Made by a program: the position numbers and the translations under genes
Shown here: positions 25,177 through 33,384 of the stretch, in pieces
Layout: the number at the start of each line of letters is the position of its first letter
Numbering within the stretch: position 1 is the stretch's first letter
DNA from: Alphaproteobacteria bacterium
Lineage (GTDB): Bacteria > Pseudomonadota > Alphaproteobacteria > SHVP01
Direction of reading: 5' to 3'
Assembly (NCBI GenBank): GCA_009694165.1
Contig: SHVP01000014.1
Location: forward strand, 1 to 38,286
DNA length: 38,286 bases
Notes under the pieces: model-generated
What the model was told of the DNA's origin: nothing
Databases searched by the model: none
What the model saw: the letters and a program-made list of their open reading frames with translations, nothing else

Positions 25177-26106
25177 ATGAACAACGCGCCGCGCTGGTCC
25201 CTTCCCGTTTCGATCGACGACGTTCTCGTCGTTCTGCGCGACGGCAACTACGTGGCCGACCGGGCACTGGCGACGACCCTGTTCCTCGCACTCAAAATCG
25301 GCCGACCATTGTTTCTCGAGGGCGACGCTGGCGTCGGTAAGACCGAGATCGCGCTGGTGTTGTCGCGGGTCCTGGGCCGCCGCCTCGTGCGCCTGCAGTG
25401 CTACGAGGGTCTCGACGTCGCCGCCGCGGTCTATGAGTGGAACTATGCGGCCCAGATGATCGAAATCCGGCTCGCCGAGTCGGAGGGCGTGACCGACCGC
25501 ACGCAGCTGTCGAAGGACATTTTCTCCGAGCGCTTCCTGATCAAGCGCCCGCTGCTGCAGGCACTCGAACCCGACGTGGCCGGCCCGCCGGTCCTGCTGA
25601 TCGACGAGCTCGACCGCACCGATGAACCGTTCGAAGCCTACCTGCTCGAGGTGCTGAGCGACTACCAGATCACCATTCCGGAATTGGGCACGGTGAAATC
25701 GGCCAAGCCGCCGATCGTGATCATTACCTCCAACCGCACGCGCGAGATCCACGACGCCTTGAAGCGGCGCTGCTACTACCATTGGATCGGCTATCCCGAC
25801 GCGGCGCGCGAGCTGTCCATCCTGCGGCTGAAGGTTCCCGGGGCCAGCGAGGGCCTGTCCCGCCAAGTTGTCGGCTTCGTGCAGAGTCTGCGCAAGCATG
25901 ACCTGTTCAAGCTGCCCGGTATCGCCGAGACCATCGATTGGGCCTCGGCGCTCGTCCAACTCGACAAGCTGGCGCTCGACCCGGCGGCGATCAACGACAC
26001 GCTCGGTATCCTGCTCAAATACCAGGATGATATTGCCAAGATTCAAGGCAGCGAGGCGGCGAAGATCCTCGACCAGGTCAATCGCGAGGTTGCGGCCGCC
26101 CGCTGA
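25177..26106 (+). CDS. coxD: CoxD-like MoxR-family AAA+ ATPase
   Basis: A 309-residue AAA+ ATPase. Walker A is GDAGVGKT (49-56). Walker B is PVLLIDELDR (about 138-147), with DRTDE following. Sensor region IIITSNRTREIHDALKRRC contains the conserved Asn and Arg. CoxD proteins act as chaperone-type ATPases in building the sulfurated Mo-Cu site of CO dehydrogenase; here they probably support insertion or sulfuration of the Mo cofactor. Its final TGA overlaps the ATG of coxE (TGATG), a sign of translational coupling. Start ATG 25177 follows the terminator. Confidence 0.94.
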   Translation: MNNAPRWSLPVSIDDVLVVLRDGNYVADRALATTLFLALKIGRPLFLEGDAGVGKTEIALVLSRVLGRRLVRLQCYEGLDVAAAVYEWNYAAQMIEIRLAESEGVTDRTQLSKDIFSERFLIKRPLLQALEPDVAGPPVLLIDELDRTDEPFEAYLLEVLSDYQITIPELGTVKSAKPPIVIITSNRTREIHDALKRRCYYHWIGYPDAARELSILRLKVPGASEGLSRQVVGFVQSLRKHDLFKLPGIAETIDWASALVQLDKLALDPAAINDTLGILLKYQDDIAKIQGSEAAKILDQVNREVAAAR

Positions 26107-27344
26107 TGACACAAGCCCCCGCCGCCGCCGAGGAATCGGGACGACTGCACGAAAACATCATGCACTTCGGCCGGGTCTTGCGCGCGGCCGGATTGCCGGT
26201 GGGCCCGGGCACGGTGATCGAGGCGATCCGCGCGGTGCAGGCGGTCGGCATCGGCAGTCGCGACGACTTCTATTGGACGCTGCACGCCGTTTTCGTCAAC
26301 CGCCGCGACCACCGCGAAATCTTCGACCAGGCTTTCCACATCTTCTGGCGGAATCCGAAGATTCTCGAACGCGTCATGTCGGTGCTGCTGCCGTCCTTCG
26401 GTGCCGACGCGGACGGCGTTTCCGAGGCCAAGCAGGCGAGCCGCCGCCTCGCCGATGCGTTCTTCCCCGGTGCCGGCGGCGACCAGCGACAACAAGAGGA
26501 CGACCGCCCGCTGTTCGATGCGGCGTTCACCTATTCCGCCAACGAGGACCTGAAGCGAATCGATTTCGAGTCGATGTCGGCCGAGGAAATCCGCCAGGCG
26601 AAGGCGGTGATCGCCAGGCTGCGATTGCCGATCATGGACGTGCCGACAAGGCGATTCACCGCCAACCAGCGTGGCCCCCGGGTCGACCTGCGGGCAACCA
26701 TCCGGACCAGCCTGCGCTCGGGCGGCAACCTCATTCTGTTGCGCCGCAAGCTGCGCCGCCGGCGCCATCCGCCCCTCGTCGTGCTGTGCGACATCTCGGG
26801 ATCGATGAGTCGCTATTCGCGTATGTTCCTACATTTCATGCACGCGATCACCAATGACCGCGACCGCGTGTTCACGTTCGTGTTCGGCACCCGGCTGACC
26901 AACATCACCCGCTATCTGCGCGCTAAGGACGTCGACCTGTCCCTTACTGCGGTGAGCGACGCGGTGGCGGACTGGTCGGGCGGGACGCGGATCGGCCGTT
27001 GCCTGCACGATTTCAACAGCAACTGGTCGCGCCGCGTCCTCAGCCAGGGCGCCTTGGTGGTGCTGATCAGCGACGGCCTCGACCGCGATCCGGCCCAGGG
27101 GCTCGCCTTCGAGATGGAGCGGCTGCACAAGTCGTGCCGGCGCCTGATCTGGCTCAACCCGCTGCTGCGCTTCGATCAATACGAGGCGAAAGCCGCAGGC
27201 GCCAAGGCGATGTTGCCGCATGTTGACGAATTCCGGGCAATCCACAATCTTGAAAGCATGGCCGATCTGGCCGCGACGCTGGGTCAACCGGGCGTGCGCC
27301 GCGAGAAAGCGGGGGCGCTCGAACAAATGGGACAGGTGGCATGA
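26106..27344 (+). CDS. coxE: CoxE-like von Willebrand factor A domain protein
   Basis: A 412-residue protein. The N-terminal half is CoxE-specific, with GRVLRAAGLPVGPGTVIEAI and FVNRRDHREIFDQAFHIFW. The C-terminal VWA domain has a MIDAS DISGSMS at 229-235, a Thr in SGGTRIGRCLHDF, and ISDGLDRDP. MoxR-type ATPases and VWA partners work in pairs; CoxE and CoxD are thought to act together in metal-cofactor maturation. It overlaps the next gene by 4 bases (ATGA). Confidence 0.93.
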   Translation: MTQAPAAAEESGRLHENIMHFGRVLRAAGLPVGPGTVIEAIRAVQAVGIGSRDDFYWTLHAVFVNRRDHREIFDQAFHIFWRNPKILERVMSVLLPSFGADADGVSEAKQASRRLADAFFPGAGGDQRQQEDDRPLFDAAFTYSANEDLKRIDFESMSAEEIRQAKAVIARLRLPIMDVPTRRFTANQRGPRVDLRATIRTSLRSGGNLILLRRKLRRRRHPPLVVLCDISGSMSRYSRMFLHFMHAITNDRDRVFTFVFGTRLTNITRYLRAKDVDLSLTAVSDAVADWSGGTRIGRCLHDFNSNWSRRVLSQGALVVLISDGLDRDPAQGLAFEMERLHKSCRRLIWLNPLLRFDQYEAKAAGAKAMLPHVDEFRAIHNLESMADLAATLGQPGVRREKAGALEQMGQVA

Positions 27345-27664
27345 GCGATTGGGACGACGTGCTCGAACAAGCGGATCAGTGGAAGCGCGCCGGCAAAGGC
27401 GTCGCCGTCGCCACCGTGGTGACGACCTGGGGCTCCTCGCCGCGGCCGATCGGCAGCCAGCTCGCGGTCGACGACTCCGGCTCCTTCATCGGCTCGGTGT
27501 CGGGCGGCTGCATCGAGGGTGCCGTCGTCCAGGAGGCGCTGGACGCGATCAAGGACGGCAAGCCGCGCCTGCTCGATTTCGGCGTCAGCAACGAACAGGC
27601 GTGGGAAGTCGGTCTTGCCTGCGGCGGCAAGGTGCAGGTCTTCGTCGAGCGGCTGGGCGGATGA
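27341..27664 (+). CDS. XdhC/CoxI N-terminal domain protein
   Basis: A 107-residue protein that is just the XdhC/CoxI N-terminal domain: GVAVATVVTTWGSSPRPIGSQLAV, IGSVSGGCIEGAVVQEA, GLACGGKVQVFVE. In full-length XdhC this part is fused to a Rossmann domain; here the second half is encoded by the next gene, which starts inside this one (ATGA). XdhC proteins bind Mo cofactor, take part in its sulfuration and deliver it to apo-hydroxylases. The Cys of GLACGG is the conserved one implicated in cofactor binding. Confidence 0.9.
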   Translation: MSDWDDVLEQADQWKRAGKGVAVATVVTTWGSSPRPIGSQLAVDDSGSFIGSVSGGCIEGAVVQEALDAIKDGKPRLLDFGVSNEQAWEVGLACGGKVQVFVERLGG

Positions 27665-28353
27665 AGGAAGCCACCCTCCGCCAATTGCTGGCCGACCGCG
27701 CCGCCAAGCGCGCGGTCGTGCTCGCCACCAATCTGGCGAGCGGCGACGAGCGCCTGATCCGTCCGGCCGACGGCTTGACCGGTGTCGAGCCGGCGCTGGC
27801 GGAGGCGATCGCCGCGGCGATCCGCAACGATCAAAGCGCGACCATCGACACACCCGCCGGCAAGGTCTTCCTGCACGTCTACAATCCGCCGCTCCGCCTG
27901 GCGGTCGTCGGCGCCGTCCACATCGCCCAACCGCTCGCCCGCATGGCGGTACTGGCGGGCTACGACGTGACCATCATCGACCCGCGCAGCGCCTTCGCCA
28001 CCGCCGAGCGTTTCCCCGGCGTCGCCGTGACGACCGAGTGGCCCGACGACGCGCTCGCCGCGGTCAAGCCCGACGCGCGCACCGCCGTCGTGACGCTGAC
28101 CCACGACCCCAAGATCGACGATCCGGCGCTGCATGTCGCGCTCAAGTCGCCCGCCTTCTATATCGGTTCGCTCGGCAGCAAGAAGACCCATGCCGCGCGC
28201 CTGCACCGCCTGAACAAGGCCGGCTTCAGCGACGCCGAGACCGCGCGCATCCATGGCCCGGTCGGGCTCGCCATCGGCGCCAAATCGCCGGCCGAAATCG
28301 CCGTCGCCGTCCTCGCTCAGATCACCGAGCGACTGCGCCAGCCGAAGACCTGA
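27661..28353 (+). CDS. XdhC Rossmann-domain protein (C-terminal half)
   Basis: A 230-residue protein. The first 75 residues resemble the end of an XdhC N-domain (LASGDERLIRP; AGKVFLHVYNPPLRL). The rest is the XdhC_C Rossmann domain: LAVVGAVHIAQPLARMAVLAGYDVTIIDPR, TAVVTLTHDPKIDDPAL, FYIGSLGSKKTHAARLHRL and HGPVGLAIGAKSPAEIAVAVLAQI. With the preceding gene it makes a two-protein XdhC. It is two bases ahead of the molybdopterin gene, part of the coupled maturation genes. Confidence 0.92.
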   Translation: MKEATLRQLLADRAAKRAVVLATNLASGDERLIRPADGLTGVEPALAEAIAAAIRNDQSATIDTPAGKVFLHVYNPPLRLAVVGAVHIAQPLARMAVLAGYDVTIIDPRSAFATAERFPGVAVTTEWPDDALAAVKPDARTAVVTLTHDPKIDDPALHVALKSPAFYIGSLGSKKTHAARLHRLNKAGFSDAETARIHGPVGLAIGAKSPAEIAVAVLAQITERLRQPKT

Positions 28354-28355
28354 CC

Positions 28356-29990
28356 ATGCAATTTGGCTGCGTCGCGCTCGACGAGGCGGTGGGGGCCATT
28401 CTCGCCCGCTCGATCAAGACCGCCAAGTTCGCCTTCAAGAAGGGCCGCCATCTGTCGGCGGCCGACGTCGGCCAGTTGCGCGCCGCCGGGCTGGGCGAGG
28501 TCACCGTAGCCCGGCTCGACCGCGACGACGTGCCCGAGGATAACGCCGCCCGTATGGTCGCCGATGCCGCTTGCGGCCCCTACGCCAAACGCAATGCCCC
28601 CTTCACCGGACGGTGCAACCTCTACGCGCTGCAGCCGGGCGTGGTGCTGGTCGACCGTGCCCGCCTCGACCGCCTGAATCTGATCGACGAATCGATCACG
28701 GTGGCGACGCTGGCACCCTTCGATCTGGTCGAGGCGGGCCAAATGCTGGCCACGGTCAAGATCATCCCCTTTGCGGTTCCGCGCGCCGCCGTCGAGGCCT
28801 GTGCCGGCATCGCCGCCGACGGCGAACCATTGCTCCGGGTGGCGCCCCTGCGCGCCCACCGCGTCGGCCTGGTGCTGACGACGTTGCCCGGTCAGAAACC
28901 CGCCGTGGTCGACAAGACGGCCGCGGTGCTCGCCGACCGCCTGCGCCGCCTGGGCTCGAGCGTGGCCGGCGAGCAGCGTTGCCCGCACGAAGCGCGCGCC
29001 GTCGCCGATGCCATCCAAGCGTTGGCGGCCGCTGGCTGCGCGCCCATCCTGATCTACGGCGCCTCGGCCATCGTCGACCGCCGCGACGTCATCCCGGCCG
29101 CCATCGTGCAGGCGGGCGGCGTGGTCGACCACTTCGGCATGCCCGTCGATCCCGGCAACCTGCTGTTGATCGGGCACCGCGAGGCGACCGCGGTCGTCGG
29201 CCTGCCCGGCTGCGCCCGCTCGCCTAAGCTGAACGGTTTCGACTGGGTGCTGTGGCGGCTGCTCGCCGACCTGCCGGTGTCGCGCGCCGACATCATGCGC
29301 ATGGGCGCCGGCGGACTGCTCAAAGACCTGCCGACCGACCGCGGCGCCAGCCGCGACGGTGAGGATGACGACGACGGCATCCCGCGCATGCCACGGATCG
29401 CCGCCATCGTTCTCGCCGCCGGCCGCTCGAGCCGCATGGGCGCCAACAAGCTGCTGGCCGACATCGACGGTCGGCCGATGGTGAGCCACGTCGTCGACGC
29501 CGTGGCCAAGAGTCTGGCGGTCTCGACCGTGGTCGTCACCGGCCACGAGGCCGACCGGGTGCGCGCCGCCTTGGGACACTGGGCGGTGAGCGTGGTCCAC
29601 AACCCCGATTTCGCCGCCGGGCTAAGCGGCTCGTTGCGGGCCGGTTTGACCGCCGTCGGCGACGACATCGACGGGGTGGTGATCGCCCTCGGCGACATGC
29701 CGGCCATCAAGCCCGAGCATCTCGACCGGCTGATCGCCGCGTTCAATCCGACCGAGGGGCGCGTGATCTGCGTACCAACTAGCGGCGGGAAGCGCGGCAA
29801 TCCCGTGCTGTGGTCGCGCGCCTATTTCGACGAAATGGGCCGCCTGGCCGGCGACGTCGGCGCCCGTCAAATGATCGCTGACCATGCCGATCAGGTCTGC
29901 GAAGTGCCGCTCGACGACCCCGCCATCTTTCTCGATCTCGACACGCCGCAAGCGCTCGACCACTACCGCAAGCGCCGGGCCGGACCATGA
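28356..29990 (+). CDS. Fusion: MoeA-like molybdopterin-binding domain + MocA-like nucleotidyltransferase
   Basis: A 544-residue two-domain protein. Residues about 1-335 resemble a molybdopterin-binding (MoeA/MogA-like) domain: AILARSIKTAKFAFKKGRHLSAADV at the start, then the fold with PILIYGASAIVDRRDVIPAA and HFGMPVDPGNLLLIG. From about 347 a nucleotidyltransferase follows: IVLAAGRSSRMGANKLL (nucleotide loop), VVVTGHEADRVRAAL, VVIALGDMPAIKPEHL and GKRGNPVLW. This part is like MocA, which makes the cytosine dinucleotide form of Mo cofactor (MCD) that CoxL uses. The fusion would combine cofactor handling with cytidylylation. It overlaps the desulfurase gene by 4 bases. Confidence 0.9.
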   Translation: MQFGCVALDEAVGAILARSIKTAKFAFKKGRHLSAADVGQLRAAGLGEVTVARLDRDDVPEDNAARMVADAACGPYAKRNAPFTGRCNLYALQPGVVLVDRARLDRLNLIDESITVATLAPFDLVEAGQMLATVKIIPFAVPRAAVEACAGIAADGEPLLRVAPLRAHRVGLVLTTLPGQKPAVVDKTAAVLADRLRRLGSSVAGEQRCPHEARAVADAIQALAAAGCAPILIYGASAIVDRRDVIPAAIVQAGGVVDHFGMPVDPGNLLLIGHREATAVVGLPGCARSPKLNGFDWVLWRLLADLPVSRADIMRMGAGGLLKDLPTDRGASRDGEDDDDGIPRMPRIAAIVLAAGRSSRMGANKLLADIDGRPMVSHVVDAVAKSLAVSTVVVTGHEADRVRAALGHWAVSVVHNPDFAAGLSGSLRAGLTAVGDDIDGVVIALGDMPAIKPEHLDRLIAAFNPTEGRVICVPTSGGKRGNPVLWSRAYFDEMGRLAGDVGARQMIADHADQVCEVPLDDPAIFLDLDTPQALDHYRKRRAGP

Positions 29991-31216
29991 CTTTCGATGT
30001 CGCGCGGGTCCGGGCCGAGTCCCCCATCCTCGCCCGCCAGGTGCACGGCCGGCCGTTGCACTACCTCGACAACGCGGCGACGACGCAAATGCCCTTGGCG
30101 GTAATGGACCGCATCGCCCAGCACGAGCGCTTCTCGCGGGCCAACGTGCTGCGCGGCGTCCACACGCTCGCCGAAGAGGCGACCGAGGCCTACGAGCAGG
30201 CGCGGGCGGCGGCGGCCCGTTACGTCAATGCCGGCGATCCGGCCGAGATCGTCTTTACCGGCGGCACCACGGCCGCCCTCAATCTCGTCGCCCACTCCTT
30301 CGGCGCGCTGCTGCAGCCGGGCGACGAGATCGTCCTCTCCCTGCTCGAGCATCACAGCAACATCGTGCCTTGGCAGCTGCTGGCCGAACGCCGGGGTGTG
30401 GTTCTCCGCTATCTGCCGCTCACCGACGACGGTCGGATCGACGTCGATGCGCTGCCGCGGCTGGTTGGACCCCGCACCCGCCTGCTGGCGCTTGCCCATG
30501 TGTCGAACGTGACCGGCGCCGAGCTCGATGTCGGTCGCGTCGTTGACGCGGCGCGTGCGGTCAAGGCGCGCGTTCTCCTCGACGGCGCCCAGCGCGTCGC
30601 CCACGGCCCGCTCGATGTCCGCGCCATGGGCGTCGACTTCTACGTCTTCTCCGGCCACAAGATGTTCGCGCCAAATGGCATCGGCGTCCTTTGGGGCCGG
30701 CAAGAGGTGCTGGCAGATATGCCCCCCTTCCTCGGCGGCGGCTCGATGATCCGCACGGTGACGACGACGGGAACGACCTATGCCGATCCTCCGGCGCGCT
30801 TCGAGGCGGGCACGCCGCCGATCGCCCAGGCGATCGCGCTGGCGGCGGCCATGGAGTGGATCGGGCGGCTCGACCATTGCGCGGTAGAGGAGCATCTCCA
30901 CCGGCTGACCGCCCGCCTTCTCGACGGCCTCGGGCAGATCGACCGCCAGCGCGTTCGTCTCATCGGACCGAGCGGTCTGCAAGCCCGCTTTCCGATCGTC
31001 TCGTTCGACGTCAGGGGCGCCCACCCACACGACCTGTGCGCGCTCCTGGACCGCGACGGCGTCGCGCTCCGCGGCGGCCACCATTGCGCGCAACCGCTGG
31101 GCAACCATTTCGGTTTGCTGGGAACGACGCGGGCGAGCCTGGCCGTCTATAACGACGCAGGCGATGTCGAGGCGTTCCTGGGCCGCCTCGCCCGAGCGAT
31201 CACCAAGCTGACATGA
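29987..31216 (+). CDS. Cysteine desulfurase (SufS/NifS class V aminotransferase family)
   Basis: A 409-residue PLP enzyme. PLP Lys225 is in FSGHKMFAPNGIG; the active Cys367 is in RGGHHCAQPLGNHFG, typical of the SufS/CsdA group. The N-terminal YLDNAATTQMP, FTGGTTAALNLVAHSF and EHHSNIVPWQLL match the family. It converts cysteine to alanine, holding persulfide sulfur. In Rhodobacter a related NifS protein supplies sulfur to XdhC-bound Mo cofactor. The position between MocA-like and SufU-like genes suggests the same job for this hydroxylase. It overlaps both neighbours by 4 bases. Confidence 0.93.
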   Translation: MTFDVARVRAESPILARQVHGRPLHYLDNAATTQMPLAVMDRIAQHERFSRANVLRGVHTLAEEATEAYEQARAAAARYVNAGDPAEIVFTGGTTAALNLVAHSFGALLQPGDEIVLSLLEHHSNIVPWQLLAERRGVVLRYLPLTDDGRIDVDALPRLVGPRTRLLALAHVSNVTGAELDVGRVVDAARAVKARVLLDGAQRVAHGPLDVRAMGVDFYVFSGHKMFAPNGIGVLWGRQEVLADMPPFLGGGSMIRTVTTTGTTYADPPARFEAGTPPIAQAIALAAAMEWIGRLDHCAVEEHLHRLTARLLDGLGQIDRQRVRLIGPSGLQARFPIVSFDVRGAHPHDLCALLDRDGVALRGGHHCAQPLGNHFGLLGTTRASLAVYNDAGDVEAFLGRLARAITKLT

Positions 31217-31623
31217 CCGACGACGTCTACCAGGACCAGGTGATGGAACTCGCCAAGGACGATCGCCTGGCGGGGTCGCTGCCCGACGCGACCGCCAGCG
31301 CCACTGTCAACAATGCGCTGTGCGGCGATCGTGTCCGCATCGACCTCAAGGTGGCGGCGGGTCGCATCGCCGCCGTTCGCCACGAGGTGAAGGGTTGCCT
31401 GTTGTGCAAGGCCTCGGCCGCTGCCTTGGCAGCGGCGGCCATCGGAAAATCGGTGGCCGACCTCAACGCTCTCCGCCAGGGCGTCACCCGTATGCTGAAG
31501 GAAAAGGCGCCTCCCCCGCCCCCGCCGTGGGCCGCCTTCACGCCGGTCGCCGACTACAAAAGCCGCCACACCTGCGTGCTGCTTCCGTTCGACGCCCTCA
31601 CGAAGGCGCTGGGGAGCGGCTAG
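31213..31623 (+). CDS. SufU/IscU-like sulfur or Fe-S scaffold protein
   Basis: A 136-residue protein of the IscU/SufU family. Conserved ligands are Cys37 and Asp39 (NNALCGDRV), Cys62 (with an extra Cys65) in the GCLLCKAS loop and Cys121 in SRHTCVLLPFDAL. The Pro-rich stretch (PPPPP at about 101) after a helix is like SufU proteins. SufU is a zinc-dependent sulfur acceptor for SufS; IscU is an Fe-S scaffold. The ATG overlaps the desulfurase stop, which fits a SufS-SufU pair serving CoxS clusters or cofactor sulfuration. Confidence 0.85.
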   Translation: MTDDVYQDQVMELAKDDRLAGSLPDATASATVNNALCGDRVRIDLKVAAGRIAAVRHEVKGCLLCKASAAALAAAAIGKSVADLNALRQGVTRMLKEKAPPPPPPWAAFTPVADYKSRHTCVLLPFDALTKALGSG

Positions 31624-31722
31624 GCTTTTGGCTTAAACGGCCGGCGAAGACGCTTATGGACCAGAAGAACGGGCAGCCTATGTCGACGAACGCCTAGTAG
31701 CAGAAGCTGGTCAGGACGCGCC

Positions 31723-32160
31723 ATGAACCTGTTCACCATTGGCTTCACCAAGAAGACGGCCCGCCGCTTTGTCGAGTTTCTGCGCCAGTCGGAGGCCAAG
31801 CGGGTGGTCGATATCAGGCTCAATAACGTATCGCAACTGGCCGGCTTTGCTAAGAAACATGATCTCGACTTTTTCTTGCGAGAGATCAGCGACATTGGGT
31901 ACGTGCACCTGCCGGCCCTGGCGCCAACACAGGAGATGTTGGACGCGTACAGGAAAAAACGCGGCGATTGGGAAGCCTACGAAGACCAGTTCCTCGCTCT
32001 GATGAAAAAGCGACGAATCGAGGAGACAATCCCGAAAGAGACAATCGCCGAGGGCTGCCTACTCTGCAGCGAAGACAAACCGCACCACTGTCACCGACGA
32101 CTGGTCGCCGAATACCTCAAGCAGCATTGGGGCGACGTCACGATCGCCCACCTCCGATAA
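31723..32160 (+). CDS. DUF488 family protein
   Basis: A 145-residue protein of DUF488. The family opening FTIGFTKKTARRFVEFL, the VVDIRLNNVSQLAGFAK strand-loop and the conserved CLLCSEDKPHHCHRRLVAEYL near the end (two Cys, several His) are all present. These proteins are small, of unknown biochemical role, possibly metal or nucleic-acid related. Two sampled 60-base lines inside it are about 50 and 57% GC, below neighbouring cox genes, hinting at a separate origin. It lies 99 bases after the SufU-like gene on the same strand. Confidence 0.92.
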   Translation: MNLFTIGFTKKTARRFVEFLRQSEAKRVVDIRLNNVSQLAGFAKKHDLDFFLREISDIGYVHLPALAPTQEMLDAYRKKRGDWEAYEDQFLALMKKRRIEETIPKETIAEGCLLCSEDKPHHCHRRLVAEYLKQHWGDVTIAHLR

Positions 32161-32194
32161 GACGCTGCGGGAGAGCCGTCGCCGACCAGTTGAA

Positions 32195-33322
32195 CTACCC
32201 CGGGATCATGACCGTGCGCACGGTTTCGCCGTCGGCGAGGCGGTCGAAGGCGTCGTTGATGTCGTCGAGCGTGACGCGGGCGCTCATCAGTTTGTCGACG
32301 GGCAATTGGCCCGAGCGGTAGAGCTTCACAAAGTTGGGGACGTCGCGCACCGGCACGCAGCTGCCGAGGTAGCTGCCGCGCAGGCTGCGTTCTTCGGCAA
32401 CGATCTGCACCGCGGGGATGGACAGCATCTTCTCGGGGTGTGGCAGGCCGGCGGTGACCGTCTCGCCGCCCCGCCCCGTCACCGTCCAGGCGAGCTGGAG
32501 CGCCGGCACCGAGCCCGCCATCTCGAAGGCGAAGTCGACGCCGCCACCCGAGACCTCGCGAATCTTTTGCGCGCAATCGTTCTCGCCGGCGTTGAAAGTG
32601 TGCGTCGCGCCGAGCTGGCGGGCGAGGCCCAGCTTGTCGTCGCGGACGTCGACAGCGATGATCTGGCGGGCGCCCACCAGCCGCGCGCCGAGCAGTGCAT
32701 TGAGCCCGACGCCGCCGAGGCCGATCACCGCCACCTTTGATCCCGGCGGCACACGCGAGGTGTTGACCACGGCGCCCACCCCGGTGATCACCGCGCAGCC
32801 GAACAACGCCGCGATGTCGAAGGGCAGGTCGCGGTCGATCTTGACCGCCGAGCGGCGCGACACGACGGCAAAATCGGCGAAGGCCGACACGCCGAGGTGA
32901 TGGTTGATCGGCATTCCATTCAATCGCAAGCGCCGCCGCCCCGACACCAGCGTACCGGCGCCGTTGGTCTTGGCCGCCGGTTCGCAGAGCGCCGGGCGGC
33001 CGGCCGCGCATTTCGGACAGTACCCGCAGGAGGGCACGAAGACGAAGACGACGTGGTCGCCGGCGACGAGGTCGTCGACGCCGCGGCCGACCTCGATGAC
33101 CTCACCCGCTGCCTCGTGGCCGAGCGCCATCGGCAGCGGTCGCGGCCGGTTGCCGTCGATGACCGACAGGTCGGAATGGCACAAACCGGCGGCATGAATC
33201 CTGACCAGGAGTTCGCCCCTGCCGGGCGGGTCGAGGTCGAGCGTCTCGATCCGCAGGGGCCGGCTCTTGGCGTAGGGTCGCGGCAGGCCCATTTCGTGCA
33301 ACACGGCGGCGCGAATCTTCAT
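32195..33322 (-). CDS. Zinc-dependent alcohol dehydrogenase (MDR)
   Basis: A 375-residue medium-chain dehydrogenase. Catalytic zinc ligands are Cys48 (GLCHSD) and His69 with Glu70 (GHE). The structural zinc lobe has four cysteines, C99, C102, C105 and C113. The NAD(P)-binding GLGGVG lies near 205, with an acidic strand end (IIAVDVRDDK) favouring NAD. It resembles class III-like or allyl/benzyl alcohol dehydrogenases. Converges on DUF488 with a short gap. The isochorismatase-like gene precedes it on the same strand and may share a transcript. Confidence 0.93.
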   Translation of the reverse strand: MKIRAAVLHEMGLPRPYAKSRPLRIETLDLDPPGRGELLVRIHAAGLCHSDLSVIDGNRPRPLPMALGHEAAGEVIEVGRGVDDLVAGDHVVFVFVPSCGYCPKCAAGRPALCEPAAKTNGAGTLVSGRRRLRLNGMPINHHLGVSAFADFAVVSRRSAVKIDRDLPFDIAALFGCAVITGVGAVVNTSRVPPGSKVAVIGLGGVGLNALLGARLVGARQIIAVDVRDDKLGLARQLGATHTFNAGENDCAQKIREVSGGGVDFAFEMAGSVPALQLAWTVTGRGGETVTAGLPHPEKMLSIPAVQIVAEERSLRGSYLGSCVPVRDVPNFVKLYRSGQLPVDKLMSARVTLDDINDAFDRLADGETVRTVMIPG

Positions 33323-33384
33323 ATGTCAACTCTCCCAAAGGGCGTCAGCAACGCTTTCGCCAGGGACAAAACTGCGGCGGACAT

